From Chlorops oryzae (taxonomy: Eukaryota > Arthropoda > Insecta > Diptera > Chloropidae), in contig CM035808.1 in NCBI GenBank assembly GCA_020466095.1, positions 33,632,502 through 33,696,501 of the forward strand: 64,000 bases of DNA, given 5' to 3'. Numbering within the stretch: the stretch's first letter is position 1; each line of letters starts with the position of its first letter. The translations under genes and the position numbers were made by a program. Below the pieces are notes generated by a model, which saw only the letters and a program-made list of their open reading frames with translations, ran no database searches and was not told the origin of the DNA. Positions 1 to 11,090 of this stretch are shown here, piece by piece.

Positions 1-346
1 AGCTTGCTACACCAAAAAACAGCTGTCAAAAAAAAAAAAAAATACCGCAAAAATCAAGCTACGAACAGAAAAATAAAAAATAAAATTTTTATTAATTAAT
101 TGTTGCATATTTTTTGGCGATGACGGGCACATGAATTAAAGATTGATATAAAATAAATAAAATAGCATTCCAACTTAATATCGTTTGAGCAACACTTTTT
201 AAGCCCGCTTCAAATCAGGGTTGCTTTCCATCATTATTTAAATGAATAACAAATTTGTAGTATAAATTTGGGCCATCAAGCCCATAAGAACTGAAAATTA
301 TATAAAAGAAAAAAAAACCACCCTCATAGTCAAACTCTTATAACAA

Positions 347-586
347 GGGCTCAGATTTTGTTGACTTTTATAAATATAAAGCATACTTTATAGAGTACAC
401 ATTTTGCTCAACTCACATAAATTTAAGATTCATATCAATTTTTAACATCAATATAAATTTTCTTGAAGTTAGAATAGCGGTTTGAAGTTCAACGTCGCTA
501 AATTTTTTTTGCAAAATGTTGGTAAGAACAATTTTTGCCCCATAAAGTATGCTTTATATTTATAAAAGTCAACAAAATCCGAGCCC
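347..586. mobile_element. 240-bp MITE with about 46-bp TIRs
   Basis: The left arm starts GGGCTCAGATTTTGTTGACT and continues through TATAAAGCATACTTTAT. The right arm is its inverse with about one mismatch near the end. The target duplication is not clear. No coding. Confidence 0.8.
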
Positions 587-3500
587 TTTTTATAAAAAAA
601 TACTCACACACTTCATGGAAGGAGTTGAAAAAATGGGAGAAAAATTAAATCAAACAATCAAAGCAGCCCTGGCGAACAGCTGATTCAACCTAACCATCCA
701 TATTTAAAGGAGAAGAAAGCACACAACCAGATGAAAGAAAGTCTTGCGCAATATTCAAAGCAGTATTATCTCACTCATGTCATGAAGCTTCATGAAAAGC
801 TTTAGCTCGCTTGAGAAAGGAGAAAATAAGAAGGATATTTATAGAGTACTAAAAAAAATTTATTAGGTTTATGTACTGACTAAAATGGAGCTCAGGAATT
901 TTTAAATATTTTTCAAATTTTTCTGAAAGCTCAGGAGCGTGCCGATTGCTGTTAACAAATTAACAGAGAGCTTTAAAGCTTATAAATCTGCGTCTGTTCA
1001 GGATTCAGCATCCCCACATAACAGTAAACCACCGTCCATCAGAGTAAAATAAAAAGTTTCAATGTACTATGATTACATTTTTTTTTTTTTTTACAAAAAT
1101 TTGAACCACAAGAGTACAGAGACCTATTTTTAGGCGCTTTGAAGCTGAATTGCTAATGAACGTTGATGTCACATTTCTGCCAGCCTAATTGACAGTTGAA
1201 AGGAATATTCCATTTGCCCTTTCATTTTTCTTTTTTATTTCTTGACATAAAAAAAGCCTTTGGCATAGTAACAAATCCTTCGAAAGATTTCAAATAAATA
1301 ATTTAATTTAAATTGATTTGCATTTTCAGAGACACAGATTCGCTGTGCTTGTTCATACATATGTATGTGTGTTTCTCCTGTCCCCGTTTGAGGTTTACAT
1401 TCACGTCTATCAGATACACATCCTTTCAATGTGCAATATGTGCATGCGATTGAAGTGTGTCTGGCTGTACTCTGTTGACTCGACGATTTCCCGAACGTAT
1501 TTATTGCTGTCTTCCTGGTAGAAGTGGCTTCGGCAACTTCCACTTCGAATTCATTGGGACGGTGCCGGAAATTTGGGAGTTCTCAAAGTTTGTTTTAAGC
1601 TTCATTTCCGTTTCATTGGTAACCCATTTGTGTATGGATGGTTGGTTTTGGATTGGATTCGTATTTATTTTTCACTTTTAATTTGATTGCCTTAAATACC
1701 TTGGTGGCACACAACATATGTAGGTTTCTGCCTCAATCACCATTGATTGAAGGACTAAATAATAGAGCCAGGTACTCTGCAATTTTCCTGTCCATATCAA
1801 TCGCAGAGAATCGAAATTGTACGAAAACTCTTGAAGGCAGAGAATAAAACGAAAATTTATTGTCACCTCAAGTGCAAAAAATTGGCGCATTCGCCTAAAA
1901 ATAGACTTTAATTTATTTCTTTGCGCATTTTTAGAGTTTCTTTAAGTAAAAAAGAATTGACTTTACTAATGTGGTTTAGTCGAAGGGTGGCAGTTAAGAT
2001 TGTTCAATATTTTCTGAGAGAGAATAGTCAATAAATATTGTTCAGCTCGAAAGAAAGCTCCTCTACAAAAGGTTTAGATCTTATTTAACTATTTCGTAAC
2101 ACATAAAAATTGTGTTCCCAAAAGGTCTACCATTGAAAAGGTCAAAAGTGGGAGGTGAATATTTTCAAATGAATTCTCAAATGTCAATGAAGGAAGGAAG
2201 TTGAATCTATTGAATGATAAATCAAAAATAATTAATACTTACAAAATTTAAAAAGTAGAAGAGCACTTGAAAATTAGGCGCAATTATTGACACGCCATAC
2301 TTGAGTAATGCGTCCTTAAACTATGTCAAACGAAGTATAATTATTAATTTAAAATAAAGGGGGAAATTTCAAAACTCCTGTTCAAAACCCTCCGAGTCTA
2401 TCAGCCCGATTCTGAATATTCCTGGGAAACGAATTCCCGGGGAAGTTACTTTTCTCGAGAGTAAAATTATTTTTTTTTTTTTCTTAATTTTATTTTTTAT
2501 ATTAAAAATCCCTGAAGTATGCTTCGAAATATTTAAAATACTAACAAAAAAACTGTACGATTTTTTAGTTTTAATCGGTTATAACTCCCTAATTCGGCAC
2601 TTTATCATAACGGTGTTTTCAGGAGAATTACTTGGCTTATCTTAGAGTACATTTTGGTGTTAGCTAAGAATACCAAACTTCAACTCATACATAGATATGG
2701 GCCAAAAAGTGGTCAAAACGTCAGACGTTTAAAAACATTTTTGCATGAAGTCGTTCCGATAACTCAAACCTAATGATGTAGTTAGATTCCTCGTGCCCAA
2801 AATAGGGGGAAACATTTAAATTCGGTCTTGTCTTTTTAAATTTTTGAAAAAAAAAACTATCACAGTGTAATTAAACATATCGATTGACTTCTTGCTTGAA
2901 GCTATCGAATGTCATAGTCCACATAAGCACACGAAACTTAAATGCCCGAAATATATTATCTATACCTGTGTATGTGTGTGTGTGGTGTCTGTTTTGTGGG
3001 CATTGTGTGTAATCCCACTAATTTTAAGTACCTACCAAGCTCCCCCCTACCAAGCTTCTTGCCCACTTAAAGGCTTCAATCGGGTCTGTTCACCTGTCAA
3101 ACATAATGCCCGATTGCCGTTCCACCCAACATTTTTCTATTGATTTTCCGATCCAACAAAAAGCATAAAACATAACAACAACAACCGGTGAAACGGCAAC
3201 ACAATCAAATTGTATACACTGTGTGTTGTACAGGCATTTCGAACATCCCTCTCGCTCGTCCTACGGAAACGCCTCGGGAATCAGGTACTCTCCTTCTGCA
3301 CTCCCAGGACCCACCCTCGGAATTCTGTTCAGCATTGCTTGAGCTTTAGCTTTGGTGCTGTTGGGTGTTGTTGTTGGAATGATTTAACATTGTGTTGTAT
3401 TTGTTGCTTGTTGGTCTGTCGCATACGAGCGTGACTCGGCGGTAATTGTACTAGGGAATTTCCTTCTTAAAGGAAAAAAAAAAAAGGAAGAAGGAAAAAA

Positions 3501-4600
3501 GGTAGACTGAATTTCCTGTTAGTATTTTCCTTCTTATCAGACACGCGCGCTTTGTTGTTTACTTATTTTTGTTTACCCGGCATTTCTTATTTCTTTTCTT
3601 CTTCTCCTCCTTCTCCTTCTTGATTTTCATTTACATTCAATTCCCTCAATGTTGTCTTCTCTGGTCTGCTGGAGTTTAATCAGTTCAATGGCAATGTTAG
3701 GGTGACGACATCAACAACAACAACGCACTCTCGAGGCGTTAAAGTGCATTCTTCCACTTCTGAACGTTGCTCCCAGCGCTCCGGGGCTTTTGTGCAGTGA
3801 TTTTTGTCTTTTCCATTTTTCATTTTCCATTTTCTTCATTCCGAAGAAGGGTGGGTGCCATAGAATGCCGAAGAGATTGTTTGGGGGTTGAGTTTGTGGT
3901 GGCTTGAGGCCTTTTTCATAAAGTGTGAAAAATGTTCAGCGTTATAATGGAAATTGAAATGATACCGACATGAAAGAGATACTCTTGGCTGATGGCATAA
4001 GCTGTTGACTGTACTTCAAATATTAGAGCTCTCCAGCATCCCTATTAGTGTACCACGCATACGATGTTTGACGGCGGTCGCCTCTTCATTCCAAAGCTTT
4101 TAAATTGCATTCGGTCGCGCCTGAACTTGCTGAATTTGATATTGTGCACTTCGGCTTATGACTATCCTTTCTTCGGATGCAGGCATTTCGACCGTCGTTG
4201 AGTAGTACTTCAAATATATATTAGTTTTCTACTGAAATTTCATAAGCTTCTATGCAATTTGTGTGTTTTGGAAGGTTCATTAAAAGCAAGTCAGCTTTCG
4301 CTATGAAGGAACAGTGTGGCGAACTGCTTAAAATTGCTTCCCAAAAATTTTTTGTATTTTGAAGCTGATTAGCCCCTTAATACCTGGCTTCATCTCAATC
4401 TCATAATAAAAATAATTTCTGATACAATTTTCTCTACCCATAATTAGTCTTGTGCGATTTTTTTTTATTGAAAAAAAAAAAAAAAAAAAAACTTCGGCAT
4501 TAGAGGGTTAGGGGAAATTTTAATGAAAAATTCAATCAAATTTATATATGTTTCAAAATAATTTTGAAAACATTCAATCCAATATCTTGATTAGATTACA
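587..4600. other. non-coding, nothing identified
   Basis: AT-rich with poly-A/T runs and a slightly GC-richer stretch at 3000-3900 (CT-rich and CAACAA motifs). The short open frames here have no recognisable domains and no coding-like context. Confidence 0.5.
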
Positions 4601-4603
4601 GGA

Positions 4604-5000
4604 TATGGCAACGCTGTTTGATTTAAATCCCAGAAGAAGAAAGAGTTTGAAAATTTTATATTAGAGGTTTTGTTTTTCAATTTCTTGAAAACACAAAAAA
4701 ATTTTTGAAAAAAAAAACAATATCTTAGAATTAAAAAAAAACGTGGCAACGCTATAAAATGAAAAAAAATTTCTATTCAGTATTAAGTTCTCGGCTGCTA
4801 TAAAGAAAGTAAAATATTTTTTAACCCTACGAAAAAGAAAATATATTCAACGAAAGACTTAAAACGAAGTGGCAACACTGAATACCTCATTTCAAAGCCT
4901 ATGGATATGGCAACGCCTTTTGAATGCCTCCTTCTTATTAAGCAAATTTTGTAGACTTCAAAAAATCTCAACTTTAAGCAAAAAGTGGCAACTCTTAAAT
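4604..5000 (+). repeat. cluster of TGGCAACGCT-like motifs
   Basis: TGGCAACGCT or close variants occur near 4605, 4743, 4870, 4908 and 4986. The surrounding sequence is AT-rich with weak mutual similarity (ACTTAAAA/AAAAAGTGGCAAC). Possibly decayed tandem units. Confidence 0.45.
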
Positions 5001-5084
5001 GAATGGCAAATTTTTCTTATATCTTTAATTTCTCGAAAAGTATTGATTTTGGGGGAGTTCTGGGATTTTTGTAACAGACCCTAG

Positions 5085-5640
5085 CACTGGAGGTACCCTC
5101 AATAATGGACCAATCAAGAAAGAGAGGATGTTTATGACTATATGAGAAAGATAGATGTCAACTTTCGCTCAAGTTCAATTTCAGGTGTAAGGGACAATTA
5201 TCGAAAAGTGCCCTGCTGCCACGCCCACTATTCTTAATTTTTTTTAAATTAGATTAAGAACCCTAAAATATGTATGTTGAAATACACAATTTCATAAAAA
5301 TATCTCAAAAACTTCCAGTTTTTATGATTTTCATAAGAGACCCTAGCACTGGGGGTACCCTTAAAATTGATTCGATCCGGTCCAATCTCGAACTTCTTCT
5401 TACTTATGTCCTCTTGAACACGCATACCAGCTCCTCAACTCATCTCAACTCCTTTCGATAAGAAAACGGACAGACAAACAGACGGACGCACATGGCTAAA
5501 TCGAATCTCCTATTGACGCTGATCGTTTCTATATAGATTTTCTATAGTCTATTTCGACTGATTCTGGGTTTTACACACAACCACACAAACGCAATATACC
5601 TACCCTCGACACAGTGTCGGATGTGCCGGGTATAAAAATA
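5085..5640 (+). repeat. dispersed repeat ending in GGGTATAAAA
   Basis: It contains GACCCTAGCACTGG-GGTACCCT twice (near 5079 and 5339), a CCACGCCCACT motif, a GACAGACAAACAGACGGACG tract and a terminal hairpin CGACACAGTGTCG before GGGTATAAAA. Related to sequences at 43735-44895 (same strand) and 51151-52003 (opposite strand). It is probably transposon-derived; the class is unknown. Confidence 0.7.
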
Positions 5641-6826
5641 ATTAGTTCTTTCCTTTCCACCATTTTCAAAATATTGGAGCTAACGGGTTTCTTCTTGCAA
5701 AACTGACCGAACAAAGTGACGGCATCCAACTTAATCAGTGGCAATGTTGTTTATGATTGATTAAAGGGTATTTCTTGATGACGGGTAAAAATCATTTTTC
5801 AATATTTTATTTTTATCTTTCATCATCCCATTGCTGATGTTTTTCCCCCTTCTTTTCTTTACTTCTTAAACCCAATCAAGAGCAGCATACACACATGAGA
5901 AAATTAAAAACAAAAACAAAAAAAAAAAGAAAGAAATTGTAAATGCCTTTAATTTTGGCCCAATGACCCATATGATCGTAGTCCTCATTAAAGAGCACAT
6001 AAAGGAAATAAACGAAAAAGACAAAGAAAAAGAGAAAACAAAGTCTACAACAAAAGAATCGAAATTGGAAAACGCTTGAACAACACAATCGAACAGTCTT
6101 CGGCCAGAAGTCGAGCTCAATAAATCGGAACCGAATTGAATTGCAGTGGACTACTTTCTTTCCATATTGCACCGCCTAATGAAGAGCATTTCCAGTAGAC
6201 ATTCCGCCCGGGTGCCCTAACATCGCCACCATATACAGAATAGAACAAAACAGAAAAAAATCAAAAAAAAAAAACAAAAACAGCAAAATCCATCTGTGTA
6301 TCTGGGCACATCGAATGGCCGAAAGACCAAATTACTGAATGACTGACTGGCCTGGCCTGGCCGACTGATTGATAGACTCCATGGGCCTTCTACGTTTATT
6401 GCTTTCTTGTATGTAAAAATTAAGGAAAAATGAAAAAAGCACGAAAGAACTTCATAGAAAGAGGGAAATGGAAATTCCAAATTAAAAGCTTTTCTCCAGC
6501 CGCACCGAAGGCAAATGCCAATAATTCTGTGCAATCCAACACATGTTTTTATGCAGATTTATATACCCATATTTATGTATATTGATTCACAGTTAAGTCA
6601 GCCACGTTTATGTATAGATTCATGTGCAATATGAAAATTAAATATCAATTCTCGTCGAATGAAGGCTTCTATTCATGTGGAACAGTGTCTTAGATAGAGG
6701 GATAGCATCAGGGGTTGAAAGTATATTCTTCTCTTAAATCGGTATAACGACTGAGATGAAAATGCTAAGGATGACATTAAGAGCTTACATATCCGAGGCA
6801 GCTTATTCATTTGTTAACCCATCACT

Positions 6827-7026
6827 GAAGAGCTCAAAGTTATTCAGATGCGATGGTATTGCCATTTGTAAAAGGCAATATCCACAATTGTTCCAGCAAA
6901 CGGCTCGAGGGTAGGAAAAATGTGCGGATCGGACAGATGAAAAAACATCAGCAAAGGGTGGGTCTCAGAGATGACATGACCGAAGATCGTAATGCCTGTA
7001 GAAGGGTACTGAGATCACATACCTAA
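6827..7026 (+). pseudogene. possible non-LTR retrotransposon 3' remnant
   Basis: One frame from 6827 reads EELKVIQMRWYCHL before a stop, close to the RWYGHV motif that ends many LINE reverse transcriptases. In a second frame from about 6931, GQMKKHQQRVGLRDDMTEDR followed by NACRRVLRSHT and a stop resembles the usual basic DDM..DR..WRR tail. The frame change shows decay. The identification rests on these short motifs only. Confidence 0.38.
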
Positions 7027-7830
7027 ACTTGATGAGCGAATCCGAAAAGAGCGGAACAAGGGCTAGGAAGAAGAAATCAGCAGCACGAAATCACATCAAC
7101 CTTTATTACATAAAAGAATCTACGCACCTGACCGCAGACAACATGAGGTAAATAATTTTTCAAAAATGCTTCAAGCAAGTTCAATGCAACATCGCTAAGA
7201 ACAGATGTTCGATTCCATCCGATTTGGGATTTTTTCAACGAGGTATACATTTGATACTCCATGAGCATGTGTGAAAAAATATACAAAGTTTGGAAAAGTT
7301 TCAATGAAACTTTTCGGAATCTTTTTTAAAACGACTCTAATGACGAAAAAATGCATCTGAAGAAACAGCGATTCATCGGTTCCTTTTTTAACAAAACATA
7401 AAATCCCAAACCGTTTATAAATATCCCTCGCCATTAGAAACTCTGAGCACGAGTGCGGAGGAAGTGGAAAGCTCCACCGTAACGTGATAAGAAACAACAA
7501 TGACTTGATGGAAAGAGAAAAAAAGGGCAAAAGCATTCGACAAAAGGAAGATATTCCTTCCATCCCCTTCGATCCCCATGTTTCCTTCGAATTCTAAAGC
7601 TAAACGATTTGAGATGCAATATTAGAAAAGCTTACACCCATAGTTTTTTTTTTTTTTTTTTTACACAAAGATCAAGTTTGGTCCAGCGTTGCGGGGCAAT
7701 CCAGCCTCACAGACAAGTCAAATATTTACCCGCTTCGGAAGCTAGCAACAATATAAAGCCATTTTTTTCTCTTCTTTCTTCTCATAAAAGGAGCAAAATA
7801 AAAATACAAACGAAATGAGAGATTGCGACA

Positions 7831-7880
7831 AGAGAGTGAGAGAGACAGAGAGATAGAGAGAGATAGAGAGAGAAAGAGAG
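7831..7880 (+). repeat. GAGA-rich tract
   Basis: A run of GAGAGA/GATAGAGA repeats suited to binding GAGA factor, immediately before a GC-richer island (7880-8110). Such tracts often mark fly promoters, but no transcript can be shown here. Confidence 0.6.
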
Positions 7881-8039
7881 CGGGGAGTTGCAGCGCCAAA
7901 CTTTATTCTGCGGCCTCGACGTGCATACAAACTAGAATTATCGAGTCGCTGCTTCGTTTGCCGGTGTTTAGCGGCTTTTGAGTGTGTGTACAACAACACA
8001 GTGCATCTAAATTTTCCTCCGGAGATACGAACCGGCGAA

Positions 8040-8111
8040 ATGGAATATAACGTCAGTGTAGTGGAGGAAATAGTTCTGGGCTCTCCCTCTTTTTCTTTTT
8101 GGAGTGAGTAA
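8040..8111 (+). CDS. weak candidate short first exon
   Basis: The ATG at 8040 in context CGGCGAAATGG opens MEYNVSVVEEIVLGSPSFSF and then stops at a TAA at 8109, after overlapping donor-like GTGAGT (8104) and GTAAGT (8108) sites. It follows a GAGA tract in a GC-richer island, as a fly first exon might. The product is not recognised. It may equally be an upstream ORF or chance. Confidence 0.22.
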   Translation: MEYNVSVVEEIVLGSPSFSFWSE

Positions 8112-8214
8112 GTTTGTGCGAATGAGTGGAAAGTTTTGCGCTTTTTCCTTCCCTTTTTTTCTCCTCCACTCGTTGTGTTTGTATCCTGCGGATTACGTTT
8201 TCCGTGGATGTGTC

Positions 8215-8238
8215 TGTGTGTGTGTGTGTGTGTGTGTG
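8215..8238. repeat. (TG)n microsatellite
   Basis: Twelve TG dinucleotides. They create a histidine-threonine reading on the opposite strand that should not be taken as coding. Confidence 0.9.
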
Positions 8239-8703
8239 CCTGATTGTGTGAGTGCATTCGAGAGCTCACTACATTGACAATAAGTGCATATATGTACCTT
8301 TAGGGTTATATAAGCTGGTAAACTATGTAAACGAAGCGAGGAAGTTTGTAAATAGTTCGTGTCTACACGACAGAGTCTCACCGCACGAATACATGCAGTC
8401 GTAGTAATGGAATTTATAGTTGACGTAGGTCAAGGAACTTAAAGGGCTGTGGGTGGTGGGTGGTTTGAAGTTAAAAATTGCAATGAATGGAGGAACTTTC
8501 ATTAAAATTTTAAATGTGATCCGGAATGAACGGAGCAACATCTCTGGTGCATACGTTTTAAATGAATTTCCGCATCATTTTTTTTTTTTCTTTCGTCCTT
8601 ATCATAAAAAAGGATTTTTCTTTTTCTCATAATATTTTCACCCCTTTTAATACATCTCATTGTGTATTCCAATGAACTCTGTGAGGTTCATTGGTTCACT
8701 TAC

Positions 8704-8877
8704 CTCTTGTATTGTATTTTCTGGTTTCTTTGTTGACATATTGAGAAAACGTTCCTGCGACTGACAGAATTTCTCGGTTTTCTTATCGAATTTCTTTTTA
8801 TTCTCCTTAACACCTCCAATTTGACGCTTTCGAAATTCCTCAAGAGGTTCTATGATATGTTTGTCGGCGAGCGTTAA
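8704..8877 (-). CDS. Graf: Graf BAR-domain exon (3' of the two visible)
   Basis: This is the next coding exon of the same RhoGAP and continues the BAR coiled coil. The acceptor TTCTCAG ends at 8878. The 174-nt exon encodes 58 residues beginning LTLADKHIIEPLEEFRKR, then QIGGVKENKKKFDKKTEKF and RFLNMSTKKPENTIQE. The donor GAG|GTAAGT lies at 8703-8698. Human GRAF1 has the equivalent PLEKFRKEQIG, KKKYDKETEKY and LNLSSKKKE blocks in the same order. The high Lys/Arg content fits the membrane-binding concave face of a BAR dimer. Both edges are phase 0. The remaining BAR, PH and RhoGAP exons are not visible at lower coordinates, so the following intron probably exceeds 8.7 kb. An unspliced reading of this stretch gives a single 143-aa frame, which is misleading because it includes intron at both ends. 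Confidence 0.9.
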
Positions 8878-8934
8878 CTGAGAAGACACGTGAATGAGTT
8901 TCTGTTTTCGGCTTCCCCACCCCGTACCCCTTAC
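8878..8934 (-). other. 57-bp Graf intron, in frame and stop-free
   Basis: This minimal intron runs from GTAAGG (8934) to a TCTTCTCAG acceptor (8878). It is 57 bp, divisible by three, and has no stop in the Graf frame, so retention would add 19 residues (beginning VRGTGWGSRKQ) inside the BAR domain. Alignment with family members joins EREKM directly to LTLADKH, which supports splicing. Confidence 0.85.
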
Positions 8935-9092
8935 CATTTTCTCACGTTCATCTTCGATTGTATTGATTATCGTGCCAAAGTGCTTCAGACTCTCGCATAT
9001 CACATTTTCATCATCCGTCTGGGCAGTGCCGATGCACTCGAAATTGAAATCGTTTAATAGATGTGCTAATTGCTTCATGCGGGTAGACAGAG
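8935..9092 (-). CDS. Graf: Graf BAR-domain exon (5' of the two visible)
   Basis: This is an internal coding exon of a GRAF/oligophrenin-family RhoGAP. These are cytoplasmic proteins in which a BAR domain senses membrane curvature and is followed by PH, RhoGAP and usually SH3 domains; they act in endocytosis and Rho/Cdc42 control. On the minus strand a polypyrimidine tract and CAG end at 9093. The exon then reads two bases (CT) completing a split codon, then LSTRMKQLAHLLNDF, a CIGTAQTDDENV segment and an EDEREKM end. This lines up with the GRAF BAR domain (in human GRAF1, a KFADSLNEFKFQCIG stretch followed by ETDDE). The donor ATG|GTAAGG lies at 8934-8931. The exon is 158 nt, phase 1 at its 5' side and phase 0 at its 3' side. 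Family assignment is confident. The fly gene name rests on my memory of Drosophila Graf, which is nearly identical here. Confidence 0.9.
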
Positions 9093-9609
9093 CTGGAAAG
9101 AAAAAGAAAAATCTCCTTTAGACTCGTCGAGTGAAGAAAATTGAAAGACTTTTATTTATAAAATAAAATAAAGGCTTATTAAAGATCGCTCATGTTATAC
9201 AAAAAGCCTATTTGAAAAGCTCTTCATTGAAAATTAAAGTTCTTAATTAAACAAATTGTTATAAGAATTATAATTACTATAATTATATGGCTGTGGACCC
9301 CCTAAGCAAAAGTTCAAATAAACATTTGGTGAAAAAGGTTAACCATGGTTTTTATATACCATTCGTTAGTCGATATTACTAGGAAACTTTCCATGGCAGC
9401 AGAAATTAAACATTTTGTTTATAAAAGAAAATATTTAATTTTGAAAAAAGGTAGACTCTTTGGGAGGGGAAATTGCAACATGGAATGGAAATCCGTGGAA
9501 AATATGAAAAAAAAACGGTCGAAAGTTCAAAAGAACCATATAACTACAAAATTTTTTGAATTGAGCATCGGATTCAGTATCGAACTATAAAAAATTCATA
9601 AAATTATTA

Positions 9610-10493
9610 TATGGGCATTTCCACAGAAAGGTCTACCGGAAATGAAAATGCCCCAGTTCCTTAAAACAATTTTTGGGTATGTACTATCATAGTAACACAT
9701 CTGAATTCCACTATTTTAGAAGATTGGTGGTTATATTCAGCCCTCATTTCTGTAAAACATAGGTAAAGGCTTATTTTGTTGTATTTGTATTTCTTAAATT
9801 ACCTTTAAAAGTGCTTTATCTATGAAATTTGGGCCATTTTAGTAACCTGATCAATGGAAGTTATCGTCTTTAATAATTCCATTCAGAAGAATCAACCAAA
9901 ACAACAACAACAAAAATTCTTTAACGAATAAGTTGATAATTATCTTCTAATTACGCAAGCTCAATTAAATATTGTTTTTGATAAAATTTATTATTGGCCC
10001 TTCTATTTATAATACCAGAATTTATGAATTAAAAGGAAAAAAGGTTAAAATAAAAAACTATTTTCATGACTAAAACCCTTTTGAAATTTTAGTAACGTAA
10101 CGCCAGGTAACGTAACGCCAGGTCATTAAGGCCAATAAAAAACGAACGACAAACGATTTTACAATTTTAAAACTTGGAAAATGAACTCTTATATTTTCCA
10201 ATCTTATTGCTATAAGTTTAATACGAAAAGTTTTGCGAAATTAGCAGAGTTTTGCAATCTTGTAATCTAAGTCAAAAACCCACTTCTGTTTTTCGTAACG
10301 TAACGCTAGGACACTTTTTTGCTTCAATACTCAAATCCTTATGGTCTATTGGTCTAATTTTTTTACTGAACATAGTGCTACTTTATTAGTATGCAAATAT
10401 TAAAAAACTTTTTTTAAATTTGCAATTCTTCATTTTAAAAAAATTTTGTTTTTCGTTCGAATGTCACGTCACGTCAAAATGGAAATGCCCATA
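9610..10493. mobile_element. non-autonomous TIR element with GTAACGTAACGC repeats
   Basis: The ends are TATGGGCATTTCCA and its inverse, with TA on each side (9608-9609 and 10494-10495). Inside, GTAACGTAACGCCAG occurs twice in tandem (10091-10122) and again as CGTAACGTAACGCTAGG (10294-10310), with CACGTCACGTC next to the right end. These look like subterminal binding repeats. The superfamily is unknown. Confidence 0.75.
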
Positions 10494-10495
10494 TA

Positions 10496-11090
10496 CATAA
10501 ATCTAATAATTAATTATTGCATTAATAAATTTAATAATTATAATTAAGTTTATAAAAATAATTGATATTATAATTAGCTTTAAAATATAATTTTTGTAAT
10601 CAATAATATAATAATTAAAGCTATAAGTAATTAAAAATTATAAATAAAGTTATTTAAAACTTATAATACTTAGTTAAAATTATAATTAAAATTTATGATT
10701 ATAATAATCAAAGTTGTAGTTAAAATTTATAATAATTAAATTTGAGTAATTAAAGTTATAATAAAAATTATAATAATTGAAGTGAATTAAAAATAATGAA
10801 TTAAAATTATAATTAAAATTTGTAATTAATTATTAATTAATTATAATTAAAAATTGAATTTAAAATTATATAATTAAAAATTTGTAATTAAATAAAATTA
10901 CTTAAAATTTTAAAATTTTATAATTTAAAAAATTGTAATTTTAATATCATTTATATATTATTTATTAAAAAATTATAATTTAAAATTCTTAATTAAAATA
11001 CTTAAGTATAACTATAAATTAATTTATAAAAATAATTATAAGTAATAAAAATTATAATAATAATAATAATCATGTCCCTTCTCCAGCCTC
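10496..11090. repeat. AT-only low-complexity tract
   Basis: Built from AATTATAATTAAAATT-type words on both strands. No gene or element is seen in it. Confidence 0.8.

Noticed and set aside
7742..8269. 175-codon minus-strand frame
   Set aside because: Its length comes from CA/GA microsatellites (His-Thr and Ser-Leu runs); there is no domain and the composition is simple-sequence.
8647..9078. 143-aa Graf frame as a single exon
   Set aside because: It reads through a 57-bp intron and past the donor at 8703, and starts at an internal methionine. The family alignment supports two spliced exons instead.
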